A stretch of DNA of 64,000 bases from DASZTV01 sp036268405 (GCA_036268405.1 DATAUF010000072.1:1-64000); one strand, 5' to 3'. Shown: positions 52,072 to 63,189, counted from the first letter of the stretch. Translations and numbers: made by a program. Notes: a model not told the origin generated them from the letters alone.

Positions 52072-52077
52072 TAGACT
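52072..52077 (+). promoter_or_regulatory. Possible -10 box for secA
   Basis: TAGACT about 60 bases before the secA GTG. Predicted initiation near 52085 would put the small hairpin at 52086-52101 at the very 5' end of the mRNA. No clear -35 box. Confidence 0.3.
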
Positions 52078-52136
52078 GCTTGACGCGGTCCGGACGGACC
52101 GTCGCAGTGCCGTCGACCTGTCTGGAGAGCCCCATC

Positions 52137-55045
<2,909 letters not shown>

Positions 55046-55049
<4 letters not shown>

Positions 55050-55501
55050 CCGAGCTGCACGACGGTCGCTCGCCAGACCCGGCCGTTGCTTTCCAGCCGG
55101 AACGCGAGGGCGCGGGTACGCACCCCGCCGTCGATGACGGCGCACGCTTCGATCACGCCGTCGCAAACCGCGGCTAGGTGAACCGACCGCAGCCGTGGCC
55201 GCAGTCTCGACTGGGCGCGGTGCGCCGGCTGTCGAGTCGCGGCCCGTTCGACGATTCGCACGACATCGAAGGTCGCCAGGTCACGGAGCTGGTCGACCGG
55301 ACGCGCCCGCGCCATCACCTCCGCTACTCCTCGCGCGAAGTTCGCTGCGACGGGCCGGGGATCGCGATGTGCGGGAGGCTCCGCACGAAGGGGCGGCACC
55401 AGCCTCAGCGGCGGTGGTGGAGCGACCTTCGCGTCCGCGACCAGCCGTAGCGCCCGTGGTGCGGGCGGGGTCTCGATCAGTTCCGTGAGCGTCAATGTCA
55501 C
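55046..55501 (-). CDS. Rv3235-like protein, copy 1
   Basis: 151 residues from GTG 55501, which has GAGGGG 7 bases upstream. The C-terminal ~75 residues are the conserved part (A-T-F-D-V-V-R-I-V-E-R, A-C-A-V-I-D-G-G-V-R-T-R-A-L-A-F-R-L-E, W-R-A-T-V-V-Q). The N-terminal half is Pro/Arg-rich. The family, typified by Rv3235 in Mycobacterium, has no known function and often lies near secA. It has a paralogue at 55675-56229. The 173 bases between the two genes (55502-55674) hold a 12-base direct repeat TTGGTCCGAGCC and no gene. Confidence 0.78.
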
Positions 55502-55674
55502 GCCCGTTCCCCTCTGTTGGTCCGAGCCTGTGACCCGAGCCTCTTGGTCCGAGCCGTGCACGATGAAGCGGGCGGACCATAGAGATCACGGATGAGTGGA
55601 TGCCAGAGCGGATGCGTCAATCTGGACGGCCGCGTCAGGCATTGGCAGCGAGCGGACACGACGTGTTCCTGCAA

Positions 55675-56229
55675 TCAGCCCACTCGCAGGACCGTGCAGC
55701 GCCATCTCGCGTTCGGCGCCTCCAAGCGCAGCGCCATCGCCCGGCGTCGCACGCCGGTGTCGATCACGGCGGACACTTCCGCTACGCCGGCCCGCGGTTC
55801 GCACAACCGCAGTGATGAGACCCGCGGCCGCTGTGGAGTGCGAACGCCACGCGGGACCATCCGGCCCGCGTTGCGCTCGAGCAGGGCCAGCACGTCTAGC
55901 GTCGCCACCTGTGCCAGCTGCTGGGGCGGCCGGAACCCGGTGAGCACCTCGGCAATCGCCTGTGCGAGCGGTCCGATCAACCGTCTTGGATCGGGGGCTG
56001 CAGCCGTCGTGGCGGAGGGGTCGTCATTCGGTGTGTCCACGCCGCCCGCGGGCGGCACCAATCGAAGCGGCATGGTGAGTGTCATCGAGGGTGGGAAGGC
56101 GAGCGCGAGGCTGCCGTCGATCACGATCGCGCTGCGCTCGTGGGTTTCGTCGTCGTACGGACCATCGACGCGAGGCGCATGCCGCAGCATCAGGACCTTC
56201 GCCGCGCCGGCGTCAGCTTGATCAGTCAA
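55675..56229 (-). CDS. Rv3235-like protein, copy 2
   Basis: 184 residues. I place the start at TTG 56229 because GAGGAG lies 6 bases upstream. The C-terminal domain matches copy 1 in order: A-T-L-D-V-L-A-L-L-E-R, S-A-V-I-D-T-G-V-R-R-R-A-M-A-L-R-L-E, W-R-C-T-V-L-R. The N-terminal ~60 residues differ (acidic Y-D-D-E-T-H-E) and include a stretch M-T-L-T-M-P-L-R-L-V-P-P that resembles the start of copy 1. Both copies are on the minus strand, so a tandem duplication is likely. Function unknown. Confidence 0.75.
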   Translation of the reverse strand: MTDQADAGAAKVLMLRHAPRVDGPYDDETHERSAIVIDGSLALAFPPSMTLTMPLRLVPPAGGVDTPNDDPSATTAAAPDPRRLIGPLAQAIAEVLTGFRPPQQLAQVATLDVLALLERNAGRMVPRGVRTPQRPRVSSLRLCEPRAGVAEVSAVIDTGVRRRAMALRLEAPNARWRCTVLRVG

Positions 56230-56339
56230 TGTCCACTCCTCGTAGGCGTCCCCGGTTGGTTGCGGAGGCGGTGCGGAGAGTGCGGTTTGCTTCCGGTTGC
56301 GGTCAATGGCTTTCGGGTTCCTGTGTTCGGACGCTTCGA

Positions 56340-56349
56340 TGGCACACTC
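56340..56349 (+). promoter_or_regulatory. TGGCACACTC box upstream of the 185-residue protein
   Basis: TGGCACACTC, with CACACT (56343-56348) 6 bases before the ATG at 56355. The same ten bases stand at the same distance before the HTH gene (57126-57135, minus strand). Confidence 0.4.
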
Positions 56350-56354
56350 CCGCG

Positions 56355-56912
56355 ATGCGCTGGCACCGGCTGTTCGACGACCTCGAGGCACAGCTCGACG
56401 GCGAGGTGGCTGACGCACTGGACGCTGAGCTGGCCGATCGGGTGCGGGGCGAGCTGGCGAAGACCTCGCTTGAGGACCGGCTTCGTGGGGCGTTGGGCCG
56501 CGCCGTGACTCTGGAGCTCGCTGGTGTCGGACCACTACGTGGCACTTTGCGCAAGGTCGGCTCAGGCTGGCTCATCGTCGACGAGCCGAACGGCACTGCG
56601 ACGATCGCACTCGTCGGCGCCGTCATCGGCGCCCGCGGTCTTCCGGTCGCGGCCCGTGACCGGGCCGCCGATGGCATCGTCGGCGGACGGATCGGGATCG
56701 GGCACGTCATGCGGGTACTTGCGCGTGACCGCACGCCGACGGCTGTCGCGCAGGTCGACGGCACCTGGCTGGCCGGCACGATCGACCGGGTCGGCACGGA
56801 CTACTTCGATCTTGCCGAGCATCCGCTCGACGAGGCCCGACGCTTCGCCGTTGGCTCGGTCGCGCGGACCGTCGCCGTCGCTGTGGTCGCCGCGCTACGA
56901 CCTATGCGTTGA
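56355..56912 (+). CDS. Conserved actinobacterial protein of unknown function
   Basis: 185 residues from the ATG at 56355. An acidic helical N-terminus (L-F-D-D-L-E-A-Q-L-D-G-E-V-A-D-A-L) is followed by a small beta-rich domain with V-T-L-E-L-A-G-V-G-P-L-R-G-T-L and W-L-I-V-D-E-P-N-G, and a second half with R-D-R-T-P-T-A-V-A-Q-V-D-G-T-W-L-A-G-T-I-D-R-V-G-T-D-Y-F-D, which look like two Sm-like or short beta-barrel repeats. Similar proteins near secA in streptomycetes are sometimes named fis-family regulator, without support here. It converges on the HTH gene with an 11-base overlap. Function unknown. Confidence 0.78.
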   Translation: MRWHRLFDDLEAQLDGEVADALDAELADRVRGELAKTSLEDRLRGALGRAVTLELAGVGPLRGTLRKVGSGWLIVDEPNGTATIALVGAVIGARGLPVAARDRAADGIVGGRIGIGHVMRVLARDRTPTAVAQVDGTWLAGTIDRVGTDYFDLAEHPLDEARRFAVGSVARTVAVAVVAALRPMR

Positions 56913-57120
56913 ACGGATGGGCCGCGACGAAGTCCCTGGTGTGCTCGTGCGCTCGCCTTACGAACGCATCGAGCTGTCGAGGGTCGACGCGCCACTGGCC
57001 GCGGCCACCGACCTTCATGGCCGCGAGCTCACCGCTGCGCACCAGCGCGTAGACCTGTGCCGCGGACACGTTGAGGATCTCTGCGACGTCGGCCAGCCGA
57101 AGGAACCGGGACTCGGGCAC
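56902..57120 (-). CDS. Small helix-turn-helix DNA-binding protein (excisionase/BldC-like)
   Basis: 72 residues from GTG 57120 (V-P-E-S-R-F-L). One MerR/excisionase-type helix-turn-helix: L-A-D-V-A-E-I-L-N-V-S-A-A-Q-V-Y-A-L-V-R-S-G-E, followed by the basic wing G-G-R-G-Q-W-R-V and a C-terminal helix. Stand-alone members such as BldC regulate development in Streptomyces. The ATG at 57147 is an alternative start. A TGGCACACTC box precedes the GTG. No integrase or phage gene is near, so an excisionase role is unlikely. Confidence 0.85.
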   Translation of the reverse strand: MPESRFLRLADVAEILNVSAAQVYALVRSGELAAMKVGGRGQWRVDPRQLDAFVRRAHEHTRDFVAAHPFNA

Positions 57121-57125
57121 GGCGC

Positions 57126-57135
57126 GAGTGTGCCA
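57126..57135 (-). promoter_or_regulatory. TGGCACACTC box upstream of the HTH gene
   Basis: On the minus strand TGGCACACTC, with CACACT 6 bases before the GTG at 57120, repeats the arrangement at 56340-56349. Confidence 0.4.
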
Positions 57136-57211
57136 CCGCTCAGGCATCCGCGATCGAGTGCTGTGGATTACGCGCCCTTCCGCGAAGCGAGCTGGGGCAG
57201 GATCCGCGACC

Positions 57212-57961
57212 GTGACCACACCGACCACCACCTTGCCGGCCAAGCGACTGTCGTCCCCACGGTGGTTCAACATGCGCTTCCTGGCGGGCATCGCGATCGT
57301 CGTTGCGCCGATCTTCATCGGAGCGCGCGTGCTCGCGTCGGCGGATCGCTATGCAGAGGTCTACGTGGCACGGCAGCCGCTGGTCCCCGGGGAGCATCTC
57401 GGCGCTGAGGACCTCATGGTTGGCCGGGTGCGCTTCGACGGCCAGGGCGCTCGCTACATTGCGGCCGGCCGGGTGCCCGTTGGCTACGTCGTCACGCGGT
57501 TCATCGGCGCCGGCGAGCTGGTGCCGTTGACGGCGGTCAACGGCCAGACCTCGACAGCCATGGCAACGCGCCTGGTCACCCTGCCCGTCGGGACGGGACA
57601 CGCTCCGACTTCACTGAGCCGCGGCGAGCTCGTCGACGTGTACGTCACGCCGAAGTCGTCGTCCTCGGCCCAGACACCGGCTGCGCCACGTCTGGTGATC
57701 GCTGCAGCGCCGGTCGACTCGGTCACGACGTCGGGGGCGCTCGCGAGCAGCGGGACGATCTCCGTCGTTCTCGCGGTACCGCTTACCCGGGTGATCGCCG
57801 CCGTCGACGCGATCGAGTCCGGCACCATCGACGTGGTCAGGGTCCCCGATGTCCCCGTGGCCGATGTCCCAGCGCCTGATCCCACAGCGCCCGATCCCAC
57901 AGCGCCCGATCCCACAGCGCCTGATCCAGCGGTGTCACCGACACCAACGATCACGCCATGA
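57212..57961 (+). CDS. SAF-domain protein (CpaB/RcpC-like)
   Basis: 249 residues from GTG 57212. One membrane helix (about 20-41), then a SAF domain (V-A-R-Q-P-L-V-P-G-E-H-L-G-A-E-D-L) and a C-terminal extracellular or flexible part ending in four A-P-D-P-T-like repeats. CpaB/RcpC proteins sit in type IVb (Flp/Tad) pilus systems. ATGA overlap with the CpaE-like gene supports a functional pair, but CpaF, TadB/C and a pilin are missing from the window. The role in this locus is not known. Confidence 0.8.
   Translation: MTTPTTTLPAKRLSSPRWFNMRFLAGIAIVVAPIFIGARVLASADRYAEVYVARQPLVPGEHLGAEDLMVGRVRFDGQGARYIAAGRVPVGYVVTRFIGAGELVPLTAVNGQTSTAMATRLVTLPVGTGHAPTSLSRGELVDVYVTPKSSSSAQTPAAPRLVIAAAPVDSVTTSGALASSGTISVVLAVPLTRVIAAVDAIESGTIDVVRVPDVPVADVPAPDPTAPDPTAPDPTAPDPAVSPTPTITP
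57871..57930 (+). repeat. Four 15-base tandem repeats in the SAF gene
   Basis: Four adjacent units, 57871-57885, 57886-57900, 57901-57915 and 57916-57930, of the type AGCGCCCGATCCCAC. They encode repeated A-P-D-P-T near the C-terminus. In-frame length, so copy-number change keeps the reading frame. Confidence 0.9.
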
Positions 57962-59244
57962 ACGTCACCGTGCTGACCGCGATCGGTGACCCGCGGCGTG
58001 AGGCGGAGGTAGCGGCCGGCTTGAGCGAGATCGACCTCGGCGTGACGGTGGTTCGTCGTTGTGTCGATTTGCCGGACCTGCTCGCGGCTGCGTGCGCCGG
58101 ACTGGCCGAGGCTGCCGTGCTGTCGGCCGACCTGCGCGGCTTGGACCGGGCGGCGGTTCGGCGGCTTGCCGACGCCGGCCTTGTAGTGGTCGGACTTGCC
58201 CCAGATGACCGCGCAACCCAGGATCGCCTTCGTGGTTTGGGAGTTACCGACCTGCTCACGGACACCAGTCCGGTTGAGGCCGTTGCTGCCGCTCTGGTCG
58301 CGGCGGCGTCGCAACGTCATTCAGACCGAGCGGGACGGCAAGCGTCGGTCACGGCTCTCGGACCAGGTCACGACGAGCCGAGCGGCGAGTCCGTCCACGG
58401 CGCAGGCGGCAAGGTGGTTGCGGTATGGGGCCCGGCAGGCGCGCCCGGACGCAGCACGATCGCGCTCAACCTCGCGGCGGAGCTCGCCACACTCGGCCAC
58501 GAGGTGTTGTGCGTGGATCTTGACACGTACGGCGCGTCGCTCGGCCAGTTGGCAGGTCTGCTCGACGAGGGCTCGGGTGTCGCGGCCGCCTGCCGGCATG
58601 CCAACGGCGGGCGACTCGATGGCACCAGGCTGCGACAGCTCGCCGCGGAGCTGCGGCCCGGGTTGTCGCTGCTCACCGGCATCAGCTCTCCGCAGCGCTG
58701 GCCGGAGCTACGGTCGGAAAGCCTCGAGATGGTGCTGAGCATCGCCAAGGCGGGATACGGCTTCATCGTCCTGGACGCCGGTTTTTGCCTGGAGCACGAC
58801 GAGGACCTCGCCTACGACACCCTGGCACCGTGCCGAAACGGTGCCACTGTCGCGGCAGTTGCGGCCGCCGACGAGGTGGTGGCGATCGGATCGGCCGACC
58901 CGGTGGGCATTGCCCGGCTGGTTCGTGAGGTTGCTGATCTGCCCTGCCTGACCACGCCGATCACAGTCGTGAACCGGGTGCGCCGAGGCGTTGTCGGTCG
59001 CGGCGACCCCGGGCGCCAGATCGGGCTCGCGCTCGGCCGCTATGCGGGTGTCACCGATGCGGTGATGGTCCCGGAGGATGCCACGACGGCGGATGCTGCC
59101 GTCGTTGCGGGCCGGACCTGGGCCGAGGTGTCGGCGAGCTCGCCGGCGCGGCTAGCGGTGCGGGACCTCGCCCGGCAGATCGCTGGTTCGGGACCGGTGA
59201 GAAGGCGGACCGCACTGCGGCTGCGAAAAGTGCAGGGCTACTGA
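57958..59244 (+). CDS. CpaE/MinD-like ATPase with Arg in place of Walker A Lys
   Basis: 428 residues. Residues 1-115 form a receiver-like or degenerate domain. A MinD/ParA-type P-loop domain starts near 150: G-P-A-G-A-P-G-R-S-T (158-167), where the ParA-type deviant Walker A has G-K-S/T. The usual lysine is R165. C-V-D-L-D-T-Y-G (185-192) is the Walker A' region. Related actinobacterial proteins are known with this G-x-x-G-x-x-G-R-(S/T) loop, so it is a real variant. Coupled to the SAF gene by ATGA. It may bind nucleotide weakly or act as a scaffold. Confidence 0.8.
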   Translation: MNVTVLTAIGDPRREAEVAAGLSEIDLGVTVVRRCVDLPDLLAAACAGLAEAAVLSADLRGLDRAAVRRLADAGLVVVGLAPDDRATQDRLRGLGVTDLLTDTSPVEAVAAALVAAASQRHSDRAGRQASVTALGPGHDEPSGESVHGAGGKVVAVWGPAGAPGRSTIALNLAAELATLGHEVLCVDLDTYGASLGQLAGLLDEGSGVAAACRHANGGRLDGTRLRQLAAELRPGLSLLTGISSPQRWPELRSESLEMVLSIAKAGYGFIVLDAGFCLEHDEDLAYDTLAPCRNGATVAAVAAADEVVAIGSADPVGIARLVREVADLPCLTTPITVVNRVRRGVVGRGDPGRQIGLALGRYAGVTDAVMVPEDATTADAAVVAGRTWAEVSASSPARLAVRDLARQIAGSGPVRRRTALRLRKVQGY

Positions 59245-60446
59245 AGGTACGGGCCCAGCTCCTGGCGGGAGACCGAGCGGATGTGGACCTCGTCGGGCCC
59301 GTCCGCGATTCGCAACGTACGGGCGTGTGCGTACATCTCCGCCAGTGGGAAGTCATCGCTCACGCCGCCACCACCGTGCACCTGGATCGCCCGATCGATG
59401 ACGTGACAGGCGACGCGCGGTGCGATCACCTTGATCGCCGCGACCTCGGTGCGGGCGCCCTTGGCACCGACTGTGTCGATGAGCCAGGCCGTCTTGAGGG
59501 TCAGCAGCCGAGCCTGCTCGATCGCCATTCGGGCCTCTGCAATGTCTGCTTGCACGGTGCCCTGTTGCGCGATGGTCTTGCCGAACGCCACTCGAGAGAC
59601 CGCCCGCTTGCACATCAGCTCGAGGGCGCGCTCGGCCATGCCGATCGCGCGCATGCAGTGGTGGATCCGGCCCGGGCCTAGTCGTGCCTGGGCGATCGCG
59701 AAGCCGGCACCTTCTTCAGAAATGAGGTTGGAGGCCGGCACGCGGGCGTTGTCGAAGCTGATCTCACAGTGACCGTGCTGGTCCCAGTAGCCGAAGACGG
59801 GTAGCGGTCTGACGACGGTGACACCGGGGGTGTCCATCGGGACGAGGATCATCGACTGCTGTGCATGCCTTGGACCATCGGGATCGGTCTTGCCCATCAC
59901 GATCATGACCGCGCAGCGCGGGTCGGCTGCCCCGCTGATCCACCATTTGCGACCGTTGAGCACGTAGTCGTCACCGTCGCGTCGGATCTCCGTCGAGATG
60001 TTGGTCGCATCGGAGGAGGCGACTGCGGGTTCGGTCATCGCGAACGCCGATCGGATCTCGCCGTCGAGCAACGGCCGCAGCCAGCGTTCCTTCTGCTCGG
60101 TGGTGCCGAACAGGTGCAGCACCTCCATGTTTCCGGTGTCGGGGGCCGCGCAGTTGATTGCTTCGGGTGCGATCTCGGGCGCGCGCCCGGTGATCTCGGC
60201 GAGGTGCGCGTAGTCGACGTTCGACAGCCCCGACTCAGCCGGAAGGAAGAGGTTCCACAGGCCGCGGCCACGCGCCTCGATCTTGAGGTCCTCGATGATC
60301 GGAGGAACGTGTTGGCCCCTGCCCTCAGCTACCAGCGCCTCGCGCTGTTCGCGATAGACCGGCTCGGCCGGATAGACGTGCGAGTCCATGAAGTCTTCGA
60401 GCCGCTTGACGTGGTCGGCGGCCGTGGCCGACAGGGCGAAGTCCAT
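59238..60446 (-). CDS. Acyl-CoA dehydrogenase (ACAD10/11 or FadE2-like)
   Basis: 402 residues from ATG 60446, which has GGAG 6 bases upstream and gives the family start M-D-F-A-L-S. Longer frames from 60458 and 60482 lack such a site. F-A-M-T-E-P-A-V-A-S-S-D-A-T near residue 135, W-W-I-S-G-A-A-D-P-R-C near 170. The C-terminal A-D-G-P-D-E-V-H carries Asp where ordinary dehydrogenases have the catalytic Glu (E-G-T), as in human ACAD10/11. Substrates may be long or 4-hydroxy acyl-CoA. It overlaps the CpaE-like stop by 7 bases. Confidence 0.92.
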   Translation of the reverse strand: MDFALSATAADHVKRLEDFMDSHVYPAEPVYREQREALVAEGRGQHVPPIIEDLKIEARGRGLWNLFLPAESGLSNVDYAHLAEITGRAPEIAPEAINCAAPDTGNMEVLHLFGTTEQKERWLRPLLDGEIRSAFAMTEPAVASSDATNISTEIRRDGDDYVLNGRKWWISGAADPRCAVMIVMGKTDPDGPRHAQQSMILVPMDTPGVTVVRPLPVFGYWDQHGHCEISFDNARVPASNLISEEGAGFAIAQARLGPGRIHHCMRAIGMAERALELMCKRAVSRVAFGKTIAQQGTVQADIAEARMAIEQARLLTLKTAWLIDTVGAKGARTEVAAIKVIAPRVACHVIDRAIQVHGGGGVSDDFPLAEMYAHARTLRIADGPDEVHIRSVSRQELGPYLQ

Positions 60447-60486
60447 GAACTGCTCCATCGCTAGAAGGTGCGGTAGCGCCATTCTC

Positions 60487-60492
60487 TAGCAT
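60487..60492 (+). promoter_or_regulatory. -10 box for leaderless LytR_C-protein mRNA
   Basis: TAGCAT, 8 bases, then the GTG at 60501; no ribosome site. Confidence 0.45.
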
Positions 60493-60500
60493 CGACTGTC

Positions 60501-61058
60501 GTGACGATCCCAGGGCGCGGTGATCTTTCACCCCGACGCAAGCACCGCAACTGGCGACGACGCCTGTCCTTGCTGTTGGTCGTCGTGCTGCTCGGCGGTG
60601 GCGGGTACGCCGGATACCACTTCATCCACGGTGGATCGTCGGGGCCGAAGGCCGCGCTTCCGCCTTGTCCCGCCATCACCGCGAGCCCATCGACGGCGCC
60701 GCCCGATCGCGTCGTGGTCCGCAACGCGACCCTCAAGACCGGGCTCGCCACGCAGGTGGCGCATGCGCTGCGGACGCGTGACTTCAAGGTCGCGAGGGTC
60801 GGCAACACCGTCTTCCGAGGCAAGGGCGTCGCGACTATCCGCTACTCGGCCGATCGGCTGACGGCCGCCGAGCGTCTTGCGGCTCAGTTCGCCGGGGCGA
60901 CGCTCACTCCGGTGGCCGGCAGCCGGGTCCTCAAGATCGACGTCGGGCCGAAGTTCCGGGCGCTCGTGCCGTTGGCGCAGGCCCAGGCGGCCGAGCGTCA
61001 GCTCGCGACTCCGTCACCGACACCCTCGGTCTCGGTGTCGCCGACCTGCGCCCCGTGA
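60501..61058 (+). CDS. LytR C-terminal-domain membrane protein
   Basis: 185 residues. A basic N-terminus, one membrane helix (about 21-41), a Pro/Ser/Thr linker, and a LytR_C domain (V-V-V-R-N-A-T-L-K-T-G-L-A-T-Q-V-A, I-R-Y-S) facing outside. Many envelope polymer ligases of the LCP family carry this domain at their end; here it stands alone. Probably binds cell-wall polymer. Cysteine 56 and one near the C-terminus could form a disulfide. Confidence 0.85.
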   Translation: MTIPGRGDLSPRRKHRNWRRRLSLLLVVVLLGGGGYAGYHFIHGGSSGPKAALPPCPAITASPSTAPPDRVVVRNATLKTGLATQVAHALRTRDFKVARVGNTVFRGKGVATIRYSADRLTAAERLAAQFAGATLTPVAGSRVLKIDVGPKFRALVPLAQAQAAERQLATPSPTPSVSVSPTCAP

Positions 61059-61074
61059 CGTGAGTCCGAACCCT

Positions 61075-61080
61075 TATGGT
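61075..61080 (+). promoter_or_regulatory. -10 box for leaderless HAD-hydrolase mRNA
   Basis: TATGGT, 7 bases, then the GTG at 61088. The box contains an upstream in-frame ATG (61076), which is therefore unlikely to be the start. Confidence 0.5.
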
Positions 61081-61087
61081 CGAGCTC

Positions 61088-61738
61088 GTGGCTGAGCTCA
61101 AGGCGCTGATCGTCGACTACGGCGGTGTGCTGACCTCGCCGCTGCTGGGCTCGATGAACTCCTGGGTCGACGAGGAAGGCATCGACCCGGAAGGCTTTCG
61201 GGTCGCGATGCGGGACTGGCTCGGCACGTCGTACGGGACCGATGCCACCGACAGCCCGGTCCACGCGCTGGAGCGAGGAGAGGTCGAGGTTCCCGAGTTC
61301 GAGCAGCAGCTCGCCTCCCGGTTGACGACCGTCGACGGCCGGCCTGTCGAGGCGGCAGGGCTACTGACCAGGATGTTCGCCGGTTTCGGCTGGGAGCCGT
61401 CGATGTCAGAGGCGGTCCGCCACGCGAAGGCATCCGGACTGAAGACCGCGCTGCTGTCGAACTCCTGGGGAAACGAGTACCCCCGCGAGGGCTGGCACGA
61501 GCTGTTCGACGTGGTGGTCATCTCCGGTGAGGTCGGAATGCGCAAGCCCGAGGCGCGGATCTTCCACCTCGCTGCCGAGCGACTGGGTCTTGCGCCAGAG
61601 GCCTGCGTCTTCGTCGACGATCTTGCGCCGAACATCGTTGGCGCGAGCGAGGTCGGCATGGTCGGCGTTCACCACGTCACGGCGCAGCAGACGATCGAGG
61701 AGCTCGAAGCGCTCTTCGGGATCTCCCTGCGCGGTTGA
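61088..61738 (+). CDS. HAD-superfamily hydrolase
   Basis: 216 residues from GTG 61088. Motif I is V-D-Y-G-G-V-L with nucleophile D10, the general-acid aspartate position being Gly. Motif II is L-L-S-N-S-W-G, motif III M-R-K-P-E-A, and motif IV F-V-D-D. This glycine variant is seen in haloacid/epoxide-hydrolase-type HAD proteins. Substrate unknown. It could share a transcript with the LytR_C gene, but its own leaderless promoter fits better. Confidence 0.85.
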   Translation: MAELKALIVDYGGVLTSPLLGSMNSWVDEEGIDPEGFRVAMRDWLGTSYGTDATDSPVHALERGEVEVPEFEQQLASRLTTVDGRPVEAAGLLTRMFAGFGWEPSMSEAVRHAKASGLKTALLSNSWGNEYPREGWHELFDVVVISGEVGMRKPEARIFHLAAERLGLAPEACVFVDDLAPNIVGASEVGMVGVHHVTAQQTIEELEALFGISLRG

Positions 61739-61794
61739 GCAGTGTGTTTGACCCGGTGCGATTGAAACCCTGCTGGGGCTGGGACACTTAACAA

Positions 61795-63189
61795 GTGACC
61801 GAACGGCTTTCTGCTCTCGACGTCTCCTTTCTTTACATGGAGTCGCCGACTACAGCGATGCACGTGGGAAGCGTGGCGCGGTTCACGCCGCCAAACTCGG
61901 AACCGTTCGACTACGAGTCGTTCTGCTCGCTGGTTTCGCGCCGGATCTCGCTGGTGCCGAGATACCGGCAGAAGATCCGCTGGGTTCCCGGTCACATCGC
62001 CAACCCGATCTGGGTCGACGACGAGGACTTCGACATCACCTACCACGTACGCCGCAGCGCGCTGCCGAAGCCCGGCGACGACGATCAGCTGCGTGCGCTG
62101 GTCGGCCGGCTGCAGGCTCGGCCGCTGGATCGTGCCCGGCCGCTGTGGGAGATCTACCTCGTTGAGGGGCTCGCGGATGGCCGGTTCGCCATCATCACGA
62201 AGACGCATCACGCGATGGTCGACGGCATCAGCGCGGTCGACATCGGAACGGTGCTCCTCGACGTGTCACCGACGCCCGACCAGACACCGTACGAAGAGTG
62301 GCTGCCACGCGCCGAGCCGAGCCGAGCCGGCTTGGTCCTCGGCGCGGTCGCCGACACCTTGCGGCGCCCGACCGTCGCGGTCGACACCGTGCGTTCGAGT
62401 CTGGGTGACGCCAAAGCCGTCGCCGGTCGGACGCTCGGTGCACTCGGCGGGATTGCGTCGGTCGCCAGGACGTCGTTGCGCTCGGCGCCGGAGAGCCCGC
62501 TCAACGCGACGATCGGCGAGCAGCGACGGTTCGGGATGGCCTCGACCTCGCTCGACGACTACAAGCGGATCCGGAAGACGCACGGCGGGACGGTCAACGA
62601 CGTCGTGCTGGCGACGGTGGCCGGTGCGCTGCGGGCCTGGCTGCTGACTCGTGGCGAGTCGGTCGTGCCCAGCACGACGGTTCGCGCGATGGTGCCGGTC
62701 AGTGTGCGCAACGAGAGTGAGAACGGCGCACTCGGCAACCGGGTGTCGTCGTACTTCGTCGACCTGCCAGTGGGTGAGCCGAGCTCCGTCGTCAGGCTGC
62801 ACCAGGTCAGCTACGCCATGAAGGGCCACAAGGAGTCCGGCCAGTCGGTCGGCGCTGATGCGCTGGTGCGGCTCACCGGATTTGCGCCGCCGACCATCCA
62901 TTCGGCGGCGGCGCGGCTCGGCGCGGGTCTGTCCCGCCGGCTGTTCAATGTGATCGTGACCAACGTGCCGGGCCCCCAGTTTCCGCTCTACGCCGCGGGT
63001 GCGCAGATGGACGACTGCTTCCCGGTCGTGCCGCTGTCCAAGGGACAGGCGGTCTCCATCGGGCTGATGTCCTACAACGGCGGCGTCTACTACGGCATGA
63101 ACTGCGACCGCGACGCCATGCCGGACATCGACGTGCTGGCAAGTTGCATCGAGGACTCCCTGACCGAGCTTCTGGCGACCGCCAAGTGA
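61795..63189 (+). CDS. Wax ester synthase/diacylglycerol acyltransferase (WS/DGAT)
   Basis: 464 residues. P-L-W-E-I near residue 116, active-site H-H-A-M-V-D-G (138-144), and N-D-V-V-L-A-T-V-A-G-A near 263. It makes triacylglycerol or wax ester from acyl-CoA. The mycobacterial relative tgs3 (Rv3234c) also lies near Rv3235 and secA1, so this is a conserved linkage. GTG start with no clear ribosome site or -10 box. GTGA overlap with a patatin. Confidence 0.94.
   Translation: MTERLSALDVSFLYMESPTTAMHVGSVARFTPPNSEPFDYESFCSLVSRRISLVPRYRQKIRWVPGHIANPIWVDDEDFDITYHVRRSALPKPGDDDQLRALVGRLQARPLDRARPLWEIYLVEGLADGRFAIITKTHHAMVDGISAVDIGTVLLDVSPTPDQTPYEEWLPRAEPSRAGLVLGAVADTLRRPTVAVDTVRSSLGDAKAVAGRTLGALGGIASVARTSLRSAPESPLNATIGEQRRFGMASTSLDDYKRIRKTHGGTVNDVVLATVAGALRAWLLTRGESVVPSTTVRAMVPVSVRNESENGALGNRVSSYFVDLPVGEPSSVVRLHQVSYAMKGHKESGQSVGADALVRLTGFAPPTIHSAAARLGAGLSRRLFNVIVTNVPGPQFPLYAAGAQMDDCFPVVPLSKGQAVSIGLMSYNGGVYYGMNCDRDAMPDIDVLASCIEDSLTELLATAK

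Noticed and set aside
56902..57120. Excisionase of an integrated element
   Set aside because: The fold is excisionase-like, but no integrase, attachment repeat, tRNA or phage gene is present around it.
61076..61087. ATG at 61076 as start of the HAD hydrolase
   Set aside because: It lies within the TATGGT -10 box and would add four residues not typical of the family; GTG 61088 fits better.
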